Assembly: GCF_002177115.1 (NCBI RefSeq)
Contig: NZ_MVAG01000108.1
Location: 62,001-126,000 of the forward strand
Direction: 5' to 3'
Origin: Chryseobacterium mucoviscidosis
GTDB taxonomy: Bacteria > Bacteroidota > Bacteroidia > Flavobacteriales > Weeksellaceae
Length of the DNA stretch: 64,000 bases
Below the pieces are notes generated by a model. That model saw only the letters and a program-made list of their open reading frames with translations. It ran no database searches and was not told the DNA's origin. This document shows, piece after piece, positions 7,422 through 15,405 of this stretch. The translations under genes were made by a program, and so were the position numbers. Numbering within the stretch: position 1 is the first letter of the stretch; each line of letters starts with the position of its first letter.

Positions 7422-8939
7422 TTAATAATTCAGTCTTTCCAGGCGGATTTTATTGAATTTTTCTTTTTCGTTGAACTCGCGAAGCAGAATGTAGCCTTCT
7501 TTCGCAACATACGGCGTTACCACATAATTATCTTTTTCTGAAATAGGAACAACTTCCTGCTTGAATTTCCCGTCAATAATCGTATTGATAAAAAGATTCC
7601 ACTTCTTTTCTTTGGTTACCTGATCTTTCTGATAATCGCGGAAGAAAAAGACAACATCTTTTCCGTCATTCAGATATTGAGAAAAAAGATAATCGCTGTT
7701 TACCCACTTCGATTTTTCTTTTTCAAAAACCTGTACATCTTTTACCCTAAAATCTTTATCGGTGTTAATGTAAACCAGATCAGTTGTTTTCGGAGCATTG
7801 TACTGTCCCGCTGGTTTGAATTTCTCCGAAAGAATTCCCACACTGCCGTCGCTCATAAAATACGCATCCTTTGTCTGAAGATAATAGCCGTTTTCTACGC
7901 CTCCGTCTGCGCTCAGCTTTGGAATGTGGTTGGAAAGATCCGGTTTGTAGCTGATGGTTTTCAGATCTACATTATAATTGTTTTTATCAAGGATAAATCT
8001 TGCAAAGCCTCTGTTTTCTTTGGAAATATAATTTCTTCCCAGCAAAACTACTTTATCATCAAAAGTTTTATCATTATCAATTCCGCTTAAAGCATCAATA
8101 TTATAAATGGTTTCCGGAGAAAGTCCCGTTATCGGTTTGTTGGAAAGTTCTTTTCCTGTCTTCATATCAATCACTACAAGAGAGAATGTTTTGTCGTCAT
8201 CGTTCACCTTTCTCAGGATTCCGTAGATGCGGTTTTCGTCCTTTTCCAAAATGGAAAGGTCGGAAAATACTTTTTTATCTCCGTTTGTATTGTAGCTGTA
8301 TCGCCAGATTTCTTTCTTATTATCATCAAATTTTATCAGGCTGTTTTTATTGATGTATTTTCCGTAATCGTTGTATTCTAAAGCCAGATAACCACCTTCT
8401 TTAATTTCTCCGACCACGGAAACATAATTGTAGCCTTTCTCTTTCTTCTCGGCGCGGTTTTCTTTTCTTTCTTCTTTAAAAGTTTTGGGCTGTGAGATTT
8501 CTTTAAACGTTCCGTCTTCCTGATAATCGTAATACACTTTGGGCTTTACTGTATTGGTTTTAGGATCAATAACCATAGAAACCGGAGCCGCTGCATCTTT
8601 GGAAAAAGCCTGAAGATAATTGATGTCCGAAGGCTGAAGAATAATCTGCCCTTTAAAATCCACATATCCGAAATAATTGGAAACCAGAAGTCCCGCTTCA
8701 AATTCTTTATTGGCAACCGGATTCAGGTTTTTATCTAATATGACGTATTCGAATTTCTGTTTTTTATTGTCAGTTTTTCCGTAGGAATAGATAGAAACAT
8801 AGCCGTAAAGATTGTCTTTGGTATCAAACAGCGCATTCATCCCTACATTTTTGCCTGAGGCTAAAGAAGCCAGATCCTGAGTCTGAGAATAAGCAATTGT
8901 CTGAATAAGACCAAAAACCAAAAGTGTTAATTTTTTCAT
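7422..8939 (-). CDS. Secreted protein of unknown function, 505 aa
   Basis: The signal peptide is clear (MKKLTLLVFGLIQTIAYSQ). The mature protein is strand-rich, with repeated phrases such as YGYVSIYSYG, YNYVSVVGEI and KVYYDYQEDG, suggesting a beta-propeller or similar fold, but I see no catalytic motif or T9SS C-terminal domain. A charged Lys/Glu segment (FKEERKENRAEKKEKG) lies near residue 155. Family not recognised. It stands alone between convergent M48 and glyS transcription units. Confidence 0.65.
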   Translation of the reverse strand: MKKLTLLVFGLIQTIAYSQTQDLASLASGKNVGMNALFDTKDNLYGYVSIYSYGKTDNKKQKFEYVILDKNLNPVANKEFEAGLLVSNYFGYVDFKGQIILQPSDINYLQAFSKDAAAPVSMVIDPKTNTVKPKVYYDYQEDGTFKEISQPKTFKEERKENRAEKKEKGYNYVSVVGEIKEGGYLALEYNDYGKYINKNSLIKFDDNKKEIWRYSYNTNGDKKVFSDLSILEKDENRIYGILRKVNDDDKTFSLVVIDMKTGKELSNKPITGLSPETIYNIDALSGIDNDKTFDDKVVLLGRNYISKENRGFARFILDKNNYNVDLKTISYKPDLSNHIPKLSADGGVENGYYLQTKDAYFMSDGSVGILSEKFKPAGQYNAPKTTDLVYINTDKDFRVKDVQVFEKEKSKWVNSDYLFSQYLNDGKDVVFFFRDYQKDQVTKEKKWNLFINTIIDGKFKQEVVPISEKDNYVVTPYVAKEGYILLREFNEKEKFNKIRLERLNY

Positions 8940-8990
8940 GGTTAAAATTTGAATTTCAAAAATAGCAAATTCGGGGATATGTTCTTAAAA

Positions 8991-9020
8991 AAATAAAAGC
9001 CCTGATTTCTCAAGGCTTTC
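8991..9020 (-). terminator. Terminator of glyS
   Basis: Read on the minus strand, AAAGCCTTGA and TCAGGGCTTT pair around GAAA, followed by a run rich in T. It starts 4 bp after the glyS stop codon. Confidence 0.65.
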
Positions 9021-9023
9021 GGT

Positions 9024-10565
9024 CTATATTTTAGAAAGTAAATTTCTGAAACTTGTCTTTTCGTCGATAATTCTTCTCAACTCTGAAACCGGAACTCTTT
9101 CCTGAACCATCGTATCTCTGTCTCTTATCGTCACCGTATGATCGGTTAAAGAATCGTGGTCGATCGTGATACAGTAAGGTGTACCAATAGCGTCTTGTCT
9201 TCTGTAACGTTTTCCGATCGCATCTTTTTCTTCGTAGAATAAATTGAAATCGTATTTTAAATCATTAAAAACTTTTTCTGCATATTCTGCTAATCCGTCT
9301 TTCTTCATTAACGGAAGAATCGCTGCTTTAATTGGTGCTAAAGCCGGAGGTAAAGATAAAACCGTTCTTTCGGAACCATCTTCCAAAACTTCATCTCTTA
9401 AGCAGTGAGAAAAAATAGAAAGGAATAATCTGTCTAAACCAACCGAAGTTTCCACCACATACGGAACATAGTTTTCGTTTCTTTCCGGATCGAAGAACTG
9501 AAGTTTTCTGCCTGAGAATTCTTCATGCGCTTTTAAATCGAAATCCGTTCTTGAGTGAATACCTTCCAGTTCTTTGAAACCGAAAGGGAAATTAAATTCA
9601 ATATCTGCTGCAGCATTTGCATAATGAGCCAGTTTTTCATGATCATGAAATCTGTAATTTTCGTCACCCAAACCTAAAGCTTTGTGCCAGTTCAGACGCT
9701 TTTGCTTCCACTGTTCGTAGAACTCAAGCTCTGTTCCCGGAGCAACAAAAAACTGCATTTCCATCTGTTCGAATTCACGCATTCTGAAGATAAACTGTCT
9801 TGCAACAATCTCGTTTCTGAACGCTTTTCCGATCTGTGCAATACCGAAAGGAAGCTTATGACGGGAGGTTTTCTGTACATTCAGGAAATTAACGAAAATT
9901 CCCTGCGCAGTTTCCGGTCTTAAATAAAGATCCATTGCAGAATCTGCAGAAGCCCCTAATTTAGTTCCGAACATCAGGTTGAACTGTCTTACCTCCGTCC
10001 AGTTTTTAGAACCCGTGTCAGGATCAGCAATTTCCAGCTCTTCAATTAACGCTTTTACATCAGCAAGATCTTCATTTTCTAAAGATTTTGCCAGTCTGGA
10101 AAGGATTGCTTCCCTTTTGGCTCTGTATTCCAAAACTTTTGGATTTGTTGCCACAAACTGTTCTTTATCAAAAGCATCACCGAATCTTTTCGCTGCTTTT
10201 TCAATCTCCTTGTTCTCCTTATCTTCAATTTTAGCACAGTAATCTTCCACCAAAACATCTGCTCTGAAACGTTTCTTAGAATCCTTATTATCAATCAATG
10301 GATCGTTGAAAGCGTCTACGTGCCCCGAAGCCTTCCATGTAGTTGGGTGCATCAGGATCGCCGAATCAATACCCACAATATTTTCGTTAAGCTGTACCAT
10401 CGCTTTCCACCAATATTGCTTGATATTATTTTTTAACTCGGCTCCGTTTTGTCCATAATCATAAACAGCGGATAAACCATCGTAGATCTCACTCGAAGGG
10501 AAAATAAAACCATATTCTTTAGCGTGAGAAATCACTTTCTTGAAAACATCTTCTTGCTTTGCCAT
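9024..10565 (-). CDS. glyS: Glycyl-tRNA synthetase, homodimeric class II
   Basis: At 513 residues this is the alpha2-type (eukaryote/archaea-like) GlyRS and not the GlyQ/GlyS tetramer. It starts MAKQEDVFKKVISHAKEYGF with the conserved SSEIYDGLSAVYDYG. Class II motif 2 is FRNEIVARQFIFRMREFEQ-like (the stretch RMREFEQMEMQFF is diagnostic) and motif 3 includes SVGLDRLFL. The C-terminal anticodon-binding domain has DAIGKRYRRQDAIGTPYCIT. It charges tRNA-Gly in the cytoplasm. It is transcribed alone, with its own terminator. Confidence 0.97.
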   Translation of the reverse strand: MAKQEDVFKKVISHAKEYGFIFPSSEIYDGLSAVYDYGQNGAELKNNIKQYWWKAMVQLNENIVGIDSAILMHPTTWKASGHVDAFNDPLIDNKDSKKRFRADVLVEDYCAKIEDKENKEIEKAAKRFGDAFDKEQFVATNPKVLEYRAKREAILSRLAKSLENEDLADVKALIEELEIADPDTGSKNWTEVRQFNLMFGTKLGASADSAMDLYLRPETAQGIFVNFLNVQKTSRHKLPFGIAQIGKAFRNEIVARQFIFRMREFEQMEMQFFVAPGTELEFYEQWKQKRLNWHKALGLGDENYRFHDHEKLAHYANAAADIEFNFPFGFKELEGIHSRTDFDLKAHEEFSGRKLQFFDPERNENYVPYVVETSVGLDRLFLSIFSHCLRDEVLEDGSERTVLSLPPALAPIKAAILPLMKKDGLAEYAEKVFNDLKYDFNLFYEEKDAIGKRYRRQDAIGTPYCITIDHDSLTDHTVTIRDRDTMVQERVPVSELRRIIDEKTSFRNLLSKI

Positions 10566-10685
10566 AATTTTTTAACGTCTGAAAGTGCAAAAATATGAAT
10601 TTGAATCCCAATTCCATGAAATTCAATAAAAAAAGCCGTCAATAGACAGCAAATATTTACATTTTTAAATTTCAGGAGTCGGGAA

Positions 10686-10783
10686 TCTGCTTTCACTACT
10701 CGCTTTTTTCTGTTTTCAGCGCGGCGGAGCCGCCGCGCTGAAAACAGAAAAAGAGCTCAGACATGCCGTTCAATCAGGACTAC
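10686..10783. repeat. Palindromic repeat element, copy A
   Basis: Two 23-base arms (10705-10727 and 10730-10752, inner part GCGCGGCGG) pair perfectly around AG. The left wing reads TCTGCTTTCACTACTCGCT and the right wing GAGCTCAGACATGCC, continuing CAATCAGG. Both wings recur around a different palindrome at 52665-52758. The 265-bp spacer between glyS and the next gene otherwise holds nothing I recognise. Confidence 0.85.
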
Positions 10784-10830
10784 TAAGAACAGCATTTAAA
10801 AAGCAGTTGTAAAAACTGCTCTTGTATATT

Positions 10831-11343
10831 TTAGAAATTGTAGGATAATCCGATGCTGTTTCCTGTGATGTCTAACCTGTAAGAAGCGGTTTTTGCCTCT
10901 CCTCCTTCCGGATTTTGGTTTTGCGTATCCACAGCTTTCTTCAGATTTTTTCCGGAACTGATCGCAAAAGGAATCCCGATTCCCACAAATCCGGCTCCGA
11001 TTCCTACCAATCCCCAACCGCTTTTATCTTTTACTTTGTAGGCTACACCATTGTGATAAGCCGTTTTGGTACGTAATATCTGTTTTGCTAATCCGAAACC
11101 GATAAAACCACCGCCAATCGCTCCGAAAATCTGAGAAACCGTACTGTTCGTGTTTGCTTTCTTCATATAGCTCAGCGCTTCAGGATTGGTGAACACTTTT
11201 TTATACTCGGAAAATTTAAATTTCTGATCTCCTTTGATAAAAAACTCTCTGTTGGATTTTCCCAACTTCAGTGAATCTGAATTCTGGGCAAAAGAAATTA
11301 ATGGAAAAATGCTCACCAGTAAAGTAAAAAATAGCTTTTTCAT
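10831..11343 (-). CDS. Secreted/envelope protein with glycine-zipper segments
   Basis: A 170-residue protein with a signal peptide (ending ISFAQ at residue 20). Two Gly-rich hydrophobic stretches, GAIGGGFIGFGLAKQIL (about 92-108) and GLVGIGAGFVGIGIPFAIS (about 130-148), look like glycine-zipper membrane segments. The last residues, GNSIGLSYNF, end in a C-terminal Phe like an outer-membrane beta-strand. Function unknown. It is monocistronic and lies next to palindromic repeat A. Confidence 0.65.
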   Translation of the reverse strand: MKKLFFTLLVSIFPLISFAQNSDSLKLGKSNREFFIKGDQKFKFSEYKKVFTNPEALSYMKKANTNSTVSQIFGAIGGGFIGFGLAKQILRTKTAYHNGVAYKVKDKSGWGLVGIGAGFVGIGIPFAISSGKNLKKAVDTQNQNPEGGEAKTASYRLDITGNSIGLSYNF

Positions 11344-11496
11344 AGTTAAAAATTTGCGCGAAAATAAAGATTCTCTCTTTTATCAAAAGAATTTAAAATG
11401 TTAATTTTTTTCAATATCAGAGGTATGAAATCATTTTAATTGTTATTGTCTTAATTTGAGACAATTTGTCGTAATTTGCTTTATCAAAATTGAGTC

Positions 11497-12552
11497 ATGA
11501 AAAAATCAGGATTATTAATTATTGTTTTCCTTTTGGTGAACCATTTGTTATCTGCACAGAAAATTTCTGGGGGAAAGATCGTTACAACCTATATTACCGC
11601 TAAAACATTACAGAATAATGCAGAAGAAAATCCTAAGCGAAGAGTAACCGTTTATCTTCCGCCGGATTATGAAAAATCCTCCAAAAGATATCCCGTTATT
11701 TATTTTTTACACGGTTTTTTCTGGAGCGACAGTTTGCTGGTGAACAACGATAAGATCAATCATCTTTTTGATCGGGCGATTTATTCAAAAAAGATAAACC
11801 CCGTTATCGTTGTTATGCCCGATGAAAGTACCATTTTCAAAGGAAGTTTTTACGCCAACTCAAAATCTTCAGGAAACTGGTCAGATTTCACTTCTGTTGA
11901 GCTGGTCGATTTTATTGATAAAAATTACAGAACAATAGCAAACAAAGACAGCCGCGGAATTTCAGGACATTCTATGGGTGGAAACGGAGCGCTGAGAAAT
12001 GCAATTCTTCATCCCGAAGTTTTTTCTTCTGTGTATGCACTGTCACCCGGAATTTTAGACGCGCGTTTCTTTGCACTTTCAGAAATGGAACTCTATAAAA
12101 ATGCTGATCAAATTAAAAACATTCAGGATGTATCCAAACCGGAAAATGCAAGGTTAAATATTGTCTTTGCCATCGCAAGAGCTTACAACGGAAATAAAAA
12201 TAAAGCTCCCTTTTTTGCAGATCTTCCATTTTCTTTTGAAGGTGAAAATGTAAGGATTAATTCAGCCATTTTAGACGAAATGAACAGGAATTCCACTTCA
12301 GAACTGCCTTTTTCACAATATGAAAATCTGAAAAAATTAAAAGCCATAAAATTCGACTGGGGTAGAAACGACGAGCTGAAACACATTCCGCCAAGCTGCC
12401 TGAATTTCAGCAAAACACTGGAATTACTCGGTATAAAACATGAAGCTGAGGAATACATCGGAACGCACGGAAGCGAAGTAAGCAAGGAAAACGGAAGAAT
12501 TGAAAATCAGATGCTGCCGTTTTTTAATACACATCTTAAGTTTGAAGAATAA
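11497..12552 (+). CDS. Secreted esterase, alpha/beta hydrolase (esterase D-like)
   Basis: A 351-residue protein with a signal peptide ending near residue 20 (LLSAQ). The sequence VTVYLPPDYEKSSKRYPVIY followed by FLHGF is the typical esterase-D/putative esterase opening, with the oxyanion-hole HGF. The nucleophile elbow is GHSMGG (Ser159). Asp (DWGRNDE) and His (GTHGS) near the C-terminus complete a likely triad. The family includes S-formylglutathione hydrolases, feruloyl esterases and siderophore esterases; the substrate is not evident. A truC gene follows 23 bp downstream on the same strand. Confidence 0.85.
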   Translation: MKKSGLLIIVFLLVNHLLSAQKISGGKIVTTYITAKTLQNNAEENPKRRVTVYLPPDYEKSSKRYPVIYFLHGFFWSDSLLVNNDKINHLFDRAIYSKKINPVIVVMPDESTIFKGSFYANSKSSGNWSDFTSVELVDFIDKNYRTIANKDSRGISGHSMGGNGALRNAILHPEVFSSVYALSPGILDARFFALSEMELYKNADQIKNIQDVSKPENARLNIVFAIARAYNGNKNKAPFFADLPFSFEGENVRINSAILDEMNRNSTSELPFSQYENLKKLKAIKFDWGRNDELKHIPPSCLNFSKTLELLGIKHEAEEYIGTHGSEVSKENGRIENQMLPFFNTHLKFEE

Positions 12553-12575
12553 TATAAAACTTCTACTTTTGCCGG

Positions 12576-13271
12576 ATGTTAGAAATTCTTTATCGCGACG
12601 AACATCTTATTGCCATCAACAAACCGAGCGGATTGTTGGTTCATAAATCTTTTTATTCCGGAGAAGCGGATACGTATGCGATTCAGGAGCTGAGAAAGCA
12701 GATCGGGCAAAAAGTGTATCCTGTCCATCGTTTAGACCGGAAAACTTCGGGTGTTTTGCTGTTTACTTTAGATAAAGAAACGCTGAGAATGATGAGTACC
12801 CAATTTGAGAATAAACTGGTTGAAAAGAAATACATTGCCATTCTTAGGGGTTGGACAAAAGAAGAGGAAACGATTGATTATGATCTGGTTAACGAAAACG
12901 AAATTACGCAAAATGCAATAACATCCTATCGCCGTCTGCAGACTTCGGAGATCGATTTGCCCTTTTTAAAGCATCAGACTTCCAGATATTGTCTGGTAGA
13001 AGCCATCCCCGAAACGGGACGATTTCATCAGTTGAGAAAACATTTTAAACACATTTTACACCCCATTTTAGGCTGTCGGAAACATGGCTGTAATAAACAG
13101 AATAAATTATGGCTTCAGACATTTGACATTAATAAAATGACGCTTCACGCTCATCAACTGACATTTAATCATCCTTTTTCCAACGAAAGAATTACGGTAA
13201 ATGCGACTATTGATGAGGATTTCAAAAAAGTAGGGGATATTTTGAAACTGGATTTGAGCGCATATTCTTAA
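12576..13271 (+). CDS. truC: tRNA pseudouridine(65) synthase-like protein
   Basis: A 231-residue RluA-family pseudouridine synthase without an S4 domain, which fits TruC. The opening LEILYRDEHLIAINKPSGLL is typical, and the catalytic-Asp motif is HRLDRKTSGVLLF. RFHQLRKHFKHILHPILG matches the substrate-binding region. TruC modifies U65 of tRNA-Ile and tRNA-Asp in E. coli; the target here is inferred. It follows the esterase gene closely and may be co-transcribed. Confidence 0.88.
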   Translation: MLEILYRDEHLIAINKPSGLLVHKSFYSGEADTYAIQELRKQIGQKVYPVHRLDRKTSGVLLFTLDKETLRMMSTQFENKLVEKKYIAILRGWTKEEETIDYDLVNENEITQNAITSYRRLQTSEIDLPFLKHQTSRYCLVEAIPETGRFHQLRKHFKHILHPILGCRKHGCNKQNKLWLQTFDINKMTLHAHQLTFNHPFSNERITVNATIDEDFKKVGDILKLDLSAYS

Positions 13272-13320
13272 TTTCTTAAACTTCCATCAACTTTGTGAAG
13301 ACTTCTCACATTTAAATTAA

Positions 13321-13420
13321 TGACCGAGGTTTAGCCCCGATTGTAATGAAAATCCTTTTTTGCAAAAAAAGATTGTAATGGAAAGCGGGAAATAGCTCCT
13401 GAAAGCAATTTAACAAACGA
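13321..13420. repeat. Intergenic repeat-like element with A/T palindrome
   Basis: GATTGTAATG occurs twice (13339-13348 and 13371-13380) on either side of a palindrome in which AATC, CTTTTTT and GC are followed by AAAAAAA and GATT (13351-13374). The downstream text AAAGCGGGAAATAGCTCCTG resembles intergenic repeats I associate with Chryseobacterium genomes. No second copy is seen in this window, so the repeat status rests on memory and layout. Confidence 0.4.
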
Positions 13421-13549
13421 TCGTAGCTTTAGCACATTACACAGATCTTATGTTTTATAGATACCATTGATAATATCTTTTTCCATAAAATATCATACAT
13501 TAACCGAACATTAATTTTAAAATGAGTACTTTTGTAAAACTTTTTTTCA

Positions 13550-14587
13550 ATGTACAAATCGCTCATTCGTCCGATTCTTTTCAAATTTGATCCTGAAGAA
13601 GTACACCATTTTACTTTTTCGATGCTTAAAAATTTCGGATTTCTTACCAAATTATTTTTTCCAAAACCTATTGAAGACAAACGTCTGGAAAGAGAAGTTT
13701 TTGGCTTGAAATTTAAAAATCCTGTGGGTTTAGCGGCAGGTTTCGATAAAAATGCGGTTTTATTTAATGAACTGGGAGATTTAGGCTTTGGATTTGTAGA
13801 AATCGGAACCGTAACGCCGAAAGCTCAGGCGGGAAATCCTAAAAAAAGACTGTTCCGTTTAATTGAAGATGGCGGAATTATCAACCGAATGGGCTTTAAT
13901 AACGACGGTTTAGAAGCAGCGATTGAAAAACTGAAAGGCAACAAGGGAAAAATTATCATCGGTGGAAACATCGGAAAAAATACAAATACTTCTCCCGAAA
14001 ATTACACGCAGGATTATCTGGAATGTTTTGAAGGGCTTCATCCTTACGTAGATTATTTTGTGCTGAATGTAAGCTGTCCGAACGTAGGAAGCCATGCCAA
14101 ACTGGAAGATGTAGAATACCTTCGTGAACTGATTACGGAAGTGAAAAAAATCAACCAGTCGAAATCTGTACAGAAACCAATTCTGCTGAAAATTGCTCCG
14201 GATCTGAATACCAATCAATTAGATGAAATTATTGAGCTGATTGCAGAAACAAAGATCGACGGAATTGTAGTTTCCAATACTTCCGTGAACCGGGAAGGTC
14301 TGAAAACGTCACCTGAAGTTTTAGCAGAAATTGGAAATGGCGGTCTTAGCGGAAAACCGATTCGTGAAAGAAGCACAAAAATGATTAAATATCTGTCTGA
14401 TAAGAGTAACAGAGCATTCCCAATTATTGGAGTTGGCGGAATTCATTCTGCAAAAGATGCACTCGAAAAGCTGGATGCAGGAGCAACGTTGGTTCAGTTG
14501 TACACAGGATTTATCTACGAAGGTCCGCAACTGATTAATGATATTAATAAGGCGATTTTGACGAGAGCTAGTCGTTTACCAAGATAA
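13550..14587 (+). CDS. pyrD: Dihydroorotate dehydrogenase (quinone), class 2 type
   Basis: At 345 residues it has the class 2 N-terminal amphipathic extension ([20 protein letters not shown]) that docks to the membrane, then [13 protein letters not shown] and [20 protein letters not shown]. It oxidises dihydroorotate to orotate with FMN and passes electrons to quinone, step four of pyrimidine synthesis. The active-site segment reads LNVSCPNVG: Cys176 occupies the position where class 2 enzymes usually have the catalytic Ser and class 1 enzymes have Cys. FMN-binding segments [15 protein letters not shown] and [10 protein letters not shown] are intact. Confidence 0.95.
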   Translation: MYKSLIRPILFKFDPEEVHHFTFSMLKNFGFLTKLFFPKPIEDKRLEREVFGLKFKNPVGLAAGFDKNAVLFNELGDLGFGFVEIGTVTPKAQAGNPKKRLFRLIEDGGIINRMGFNNDGLEAAIEKLKGNKGKIIIGGNIGKNTNTSPENYTQDYLECFEGLHPYVDYFVLNVSCPNVGSHAKLEDVEYLRELITEVKKINQSKSVQKPILLKIAPDLNTNQLDEIIELIAETKIDGIVVSNTSVNREGLKTSPEVLAEIGNGGLSGKPIRERSTKMIKYLSDKSNRAFPIIGVGGIHSAKDALEKLDAGATLVQLYTGFIYEGPQLINDINKAILTRASRLPR

Positions 14588-14627
14588 GTTGAAACGATAA
14601 AAATATAGAAGTATAATAAACTTTTTT

Positions 14628-14659
14628 ACTAAACAGTAATTCAAAAACTACTGTTTAGT
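14628..14659. other. Hairpin between convergent pyrD and leader-peptide gene
   Basis: ACTAAACAGTA pairs exactly with TACTGTTTAGT around a 10-base loop. No T-run follows on either strand (the T-run precedes it on the plus strand), so it may be a processing or weak terminator hairpin. Confidence 0.5.
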
Positions 14660-14674
14660 AGTTGAAAGTTTTAC

Positions 14675-14941
14675 TTAAGGATTCACAGAACCTGCACAAA
14701 CACCATTAATGCATGCGCCCGCTAATGTAGCTGGTCCTGAATTATTTCCTATAGCACCTGGTCCGAATCTTTGTGGGCAAATACTTTTAGAATTACAAGG
14801 ACATCCTACAGGAACAATTTCAAGTGCACTTTGACAATAATTGTTGTCAGGATCATATACTACTAAATTTGTTAATCCACCTGTTATTTCTTTTAGAGCT
14901 TTTCTTGATAATGGAGTTGCTCCATTTAATAATTTTTTCAT
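14675..14941 (-). CDS. Double-glycine leader peptide, bacteriocin/RiPP-like precursor
   Basis: I start this at the ATG at 14941, where the product begins MKKLLNGATPLSRKALKEIT followed by GG. This matches the Leu-Ser-Arg-x-x-Leu-Lys-x-Ile-x-Gly-Gly leader of bacteriocin-like peptides common in Chryseobacterium, which are cleaved after GG by C39-type ABC exporters. An upstream in-frame Met at 14998 would disrupt the leader. The core after GG is about 66 residues with six cysteines, in YC, GCPC, IC and AC..VC settings, plus many Gly, Pro and Asn. No exporter, modification enzyme or immunity gene is adjacent, so any partner must be elsewhere. Function is inferred from the leader only. Confidence 0.75.
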   Translation of the reverse strand: MKKLLNGATPLSRKALKEITGGLTNLVVYDPDNNYCQSALEIVPVGCPCNSKSICPQRFGPGAIGNNSGPATLAGACINGVCAGSVNP

Positions 14942-15092
14942 ATTAATGAGATATTTATCAATCTCGAAAATACTCTTTTCTTTCAATAAGAAAAACAAAA
15001 AAAAATTATAAAATATGTTAATTTTTCATCTTGACTTTGTAATTGAAGCATTTTTCACGTCTACAGTCAATTGAAAATGAGTCCGATGTTTT

Positions 15093-15377
15093 TTAATGTT
15101 GACTTCCAAAATTATAAAGATGTAAATTAGCCAAATCATAAACTCCCGTCAAGGGAATTTTCTTTTTGTATTTATCATAATAATACCAACCTTTCACAAA
15201 ATGCTGATACTGATGATAATCGATAATTCCATCATAGATCAACTGCATTGTGACAGGATTTCCGGCAATCTTTCCTTTGAAAATTTGAGAACAATCTATT
15301 ACTTTTTTTAATTCAATTTTTGGGCAAAGTAAAAATGTTATGCTTAAAGAAAATAACAGTGAGAGTGTTTTTTTCAT
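15093..15377 (-). CDS. Small secreted protein, possibly truncated
   Basis: A 94-residue product with an N-terminal hydrophobic signal (MKKTLSLLFSLSITFLLC); the Cys at 18 could be lipidated but the context is not a good lipobox. The mature part, GKIAGNPVTMQLIYDG and GWYYYDKYKKKIPLTGVYD, resembles the start of a larger secreted beta-rich family whose members read K.G.I....V.M.L...G...G.YYY.KY...I.L.G. The reading frame stops abruptly at NFGSQH, so a C-terminal truncation is possible. It lies 28 bp after the DUF445 stop... on the same strand, upstream of the leader-peptide gene. Confidence 0.5.
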   Translation of the reverse strand: MKKTLSLLFSLSITFLLCPKIELKKVIDCSQIFKGKIAGNPVTMQLIYDGIIDYHQYQHFVKGWYYYDKYKKKIPLTGVYDLANLHLYNFGSQH

Positions 15378-15405
15378 GGTTTGATTTTAACTTAATTTAA
15401 AATGG

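Noticed and set aside
7677-8353. Overlapping plus-strand frames inside the 505-aa secreted protein gene
   Set aside because: The minus-strand frame has a signal peptide and uniform composition; the plus-strand frames show no domain and no start context.
14628-14659. Canonical terminator after pyrD
   Set aside because: The hairpin is strong, but there is no T-run after it on either strand.
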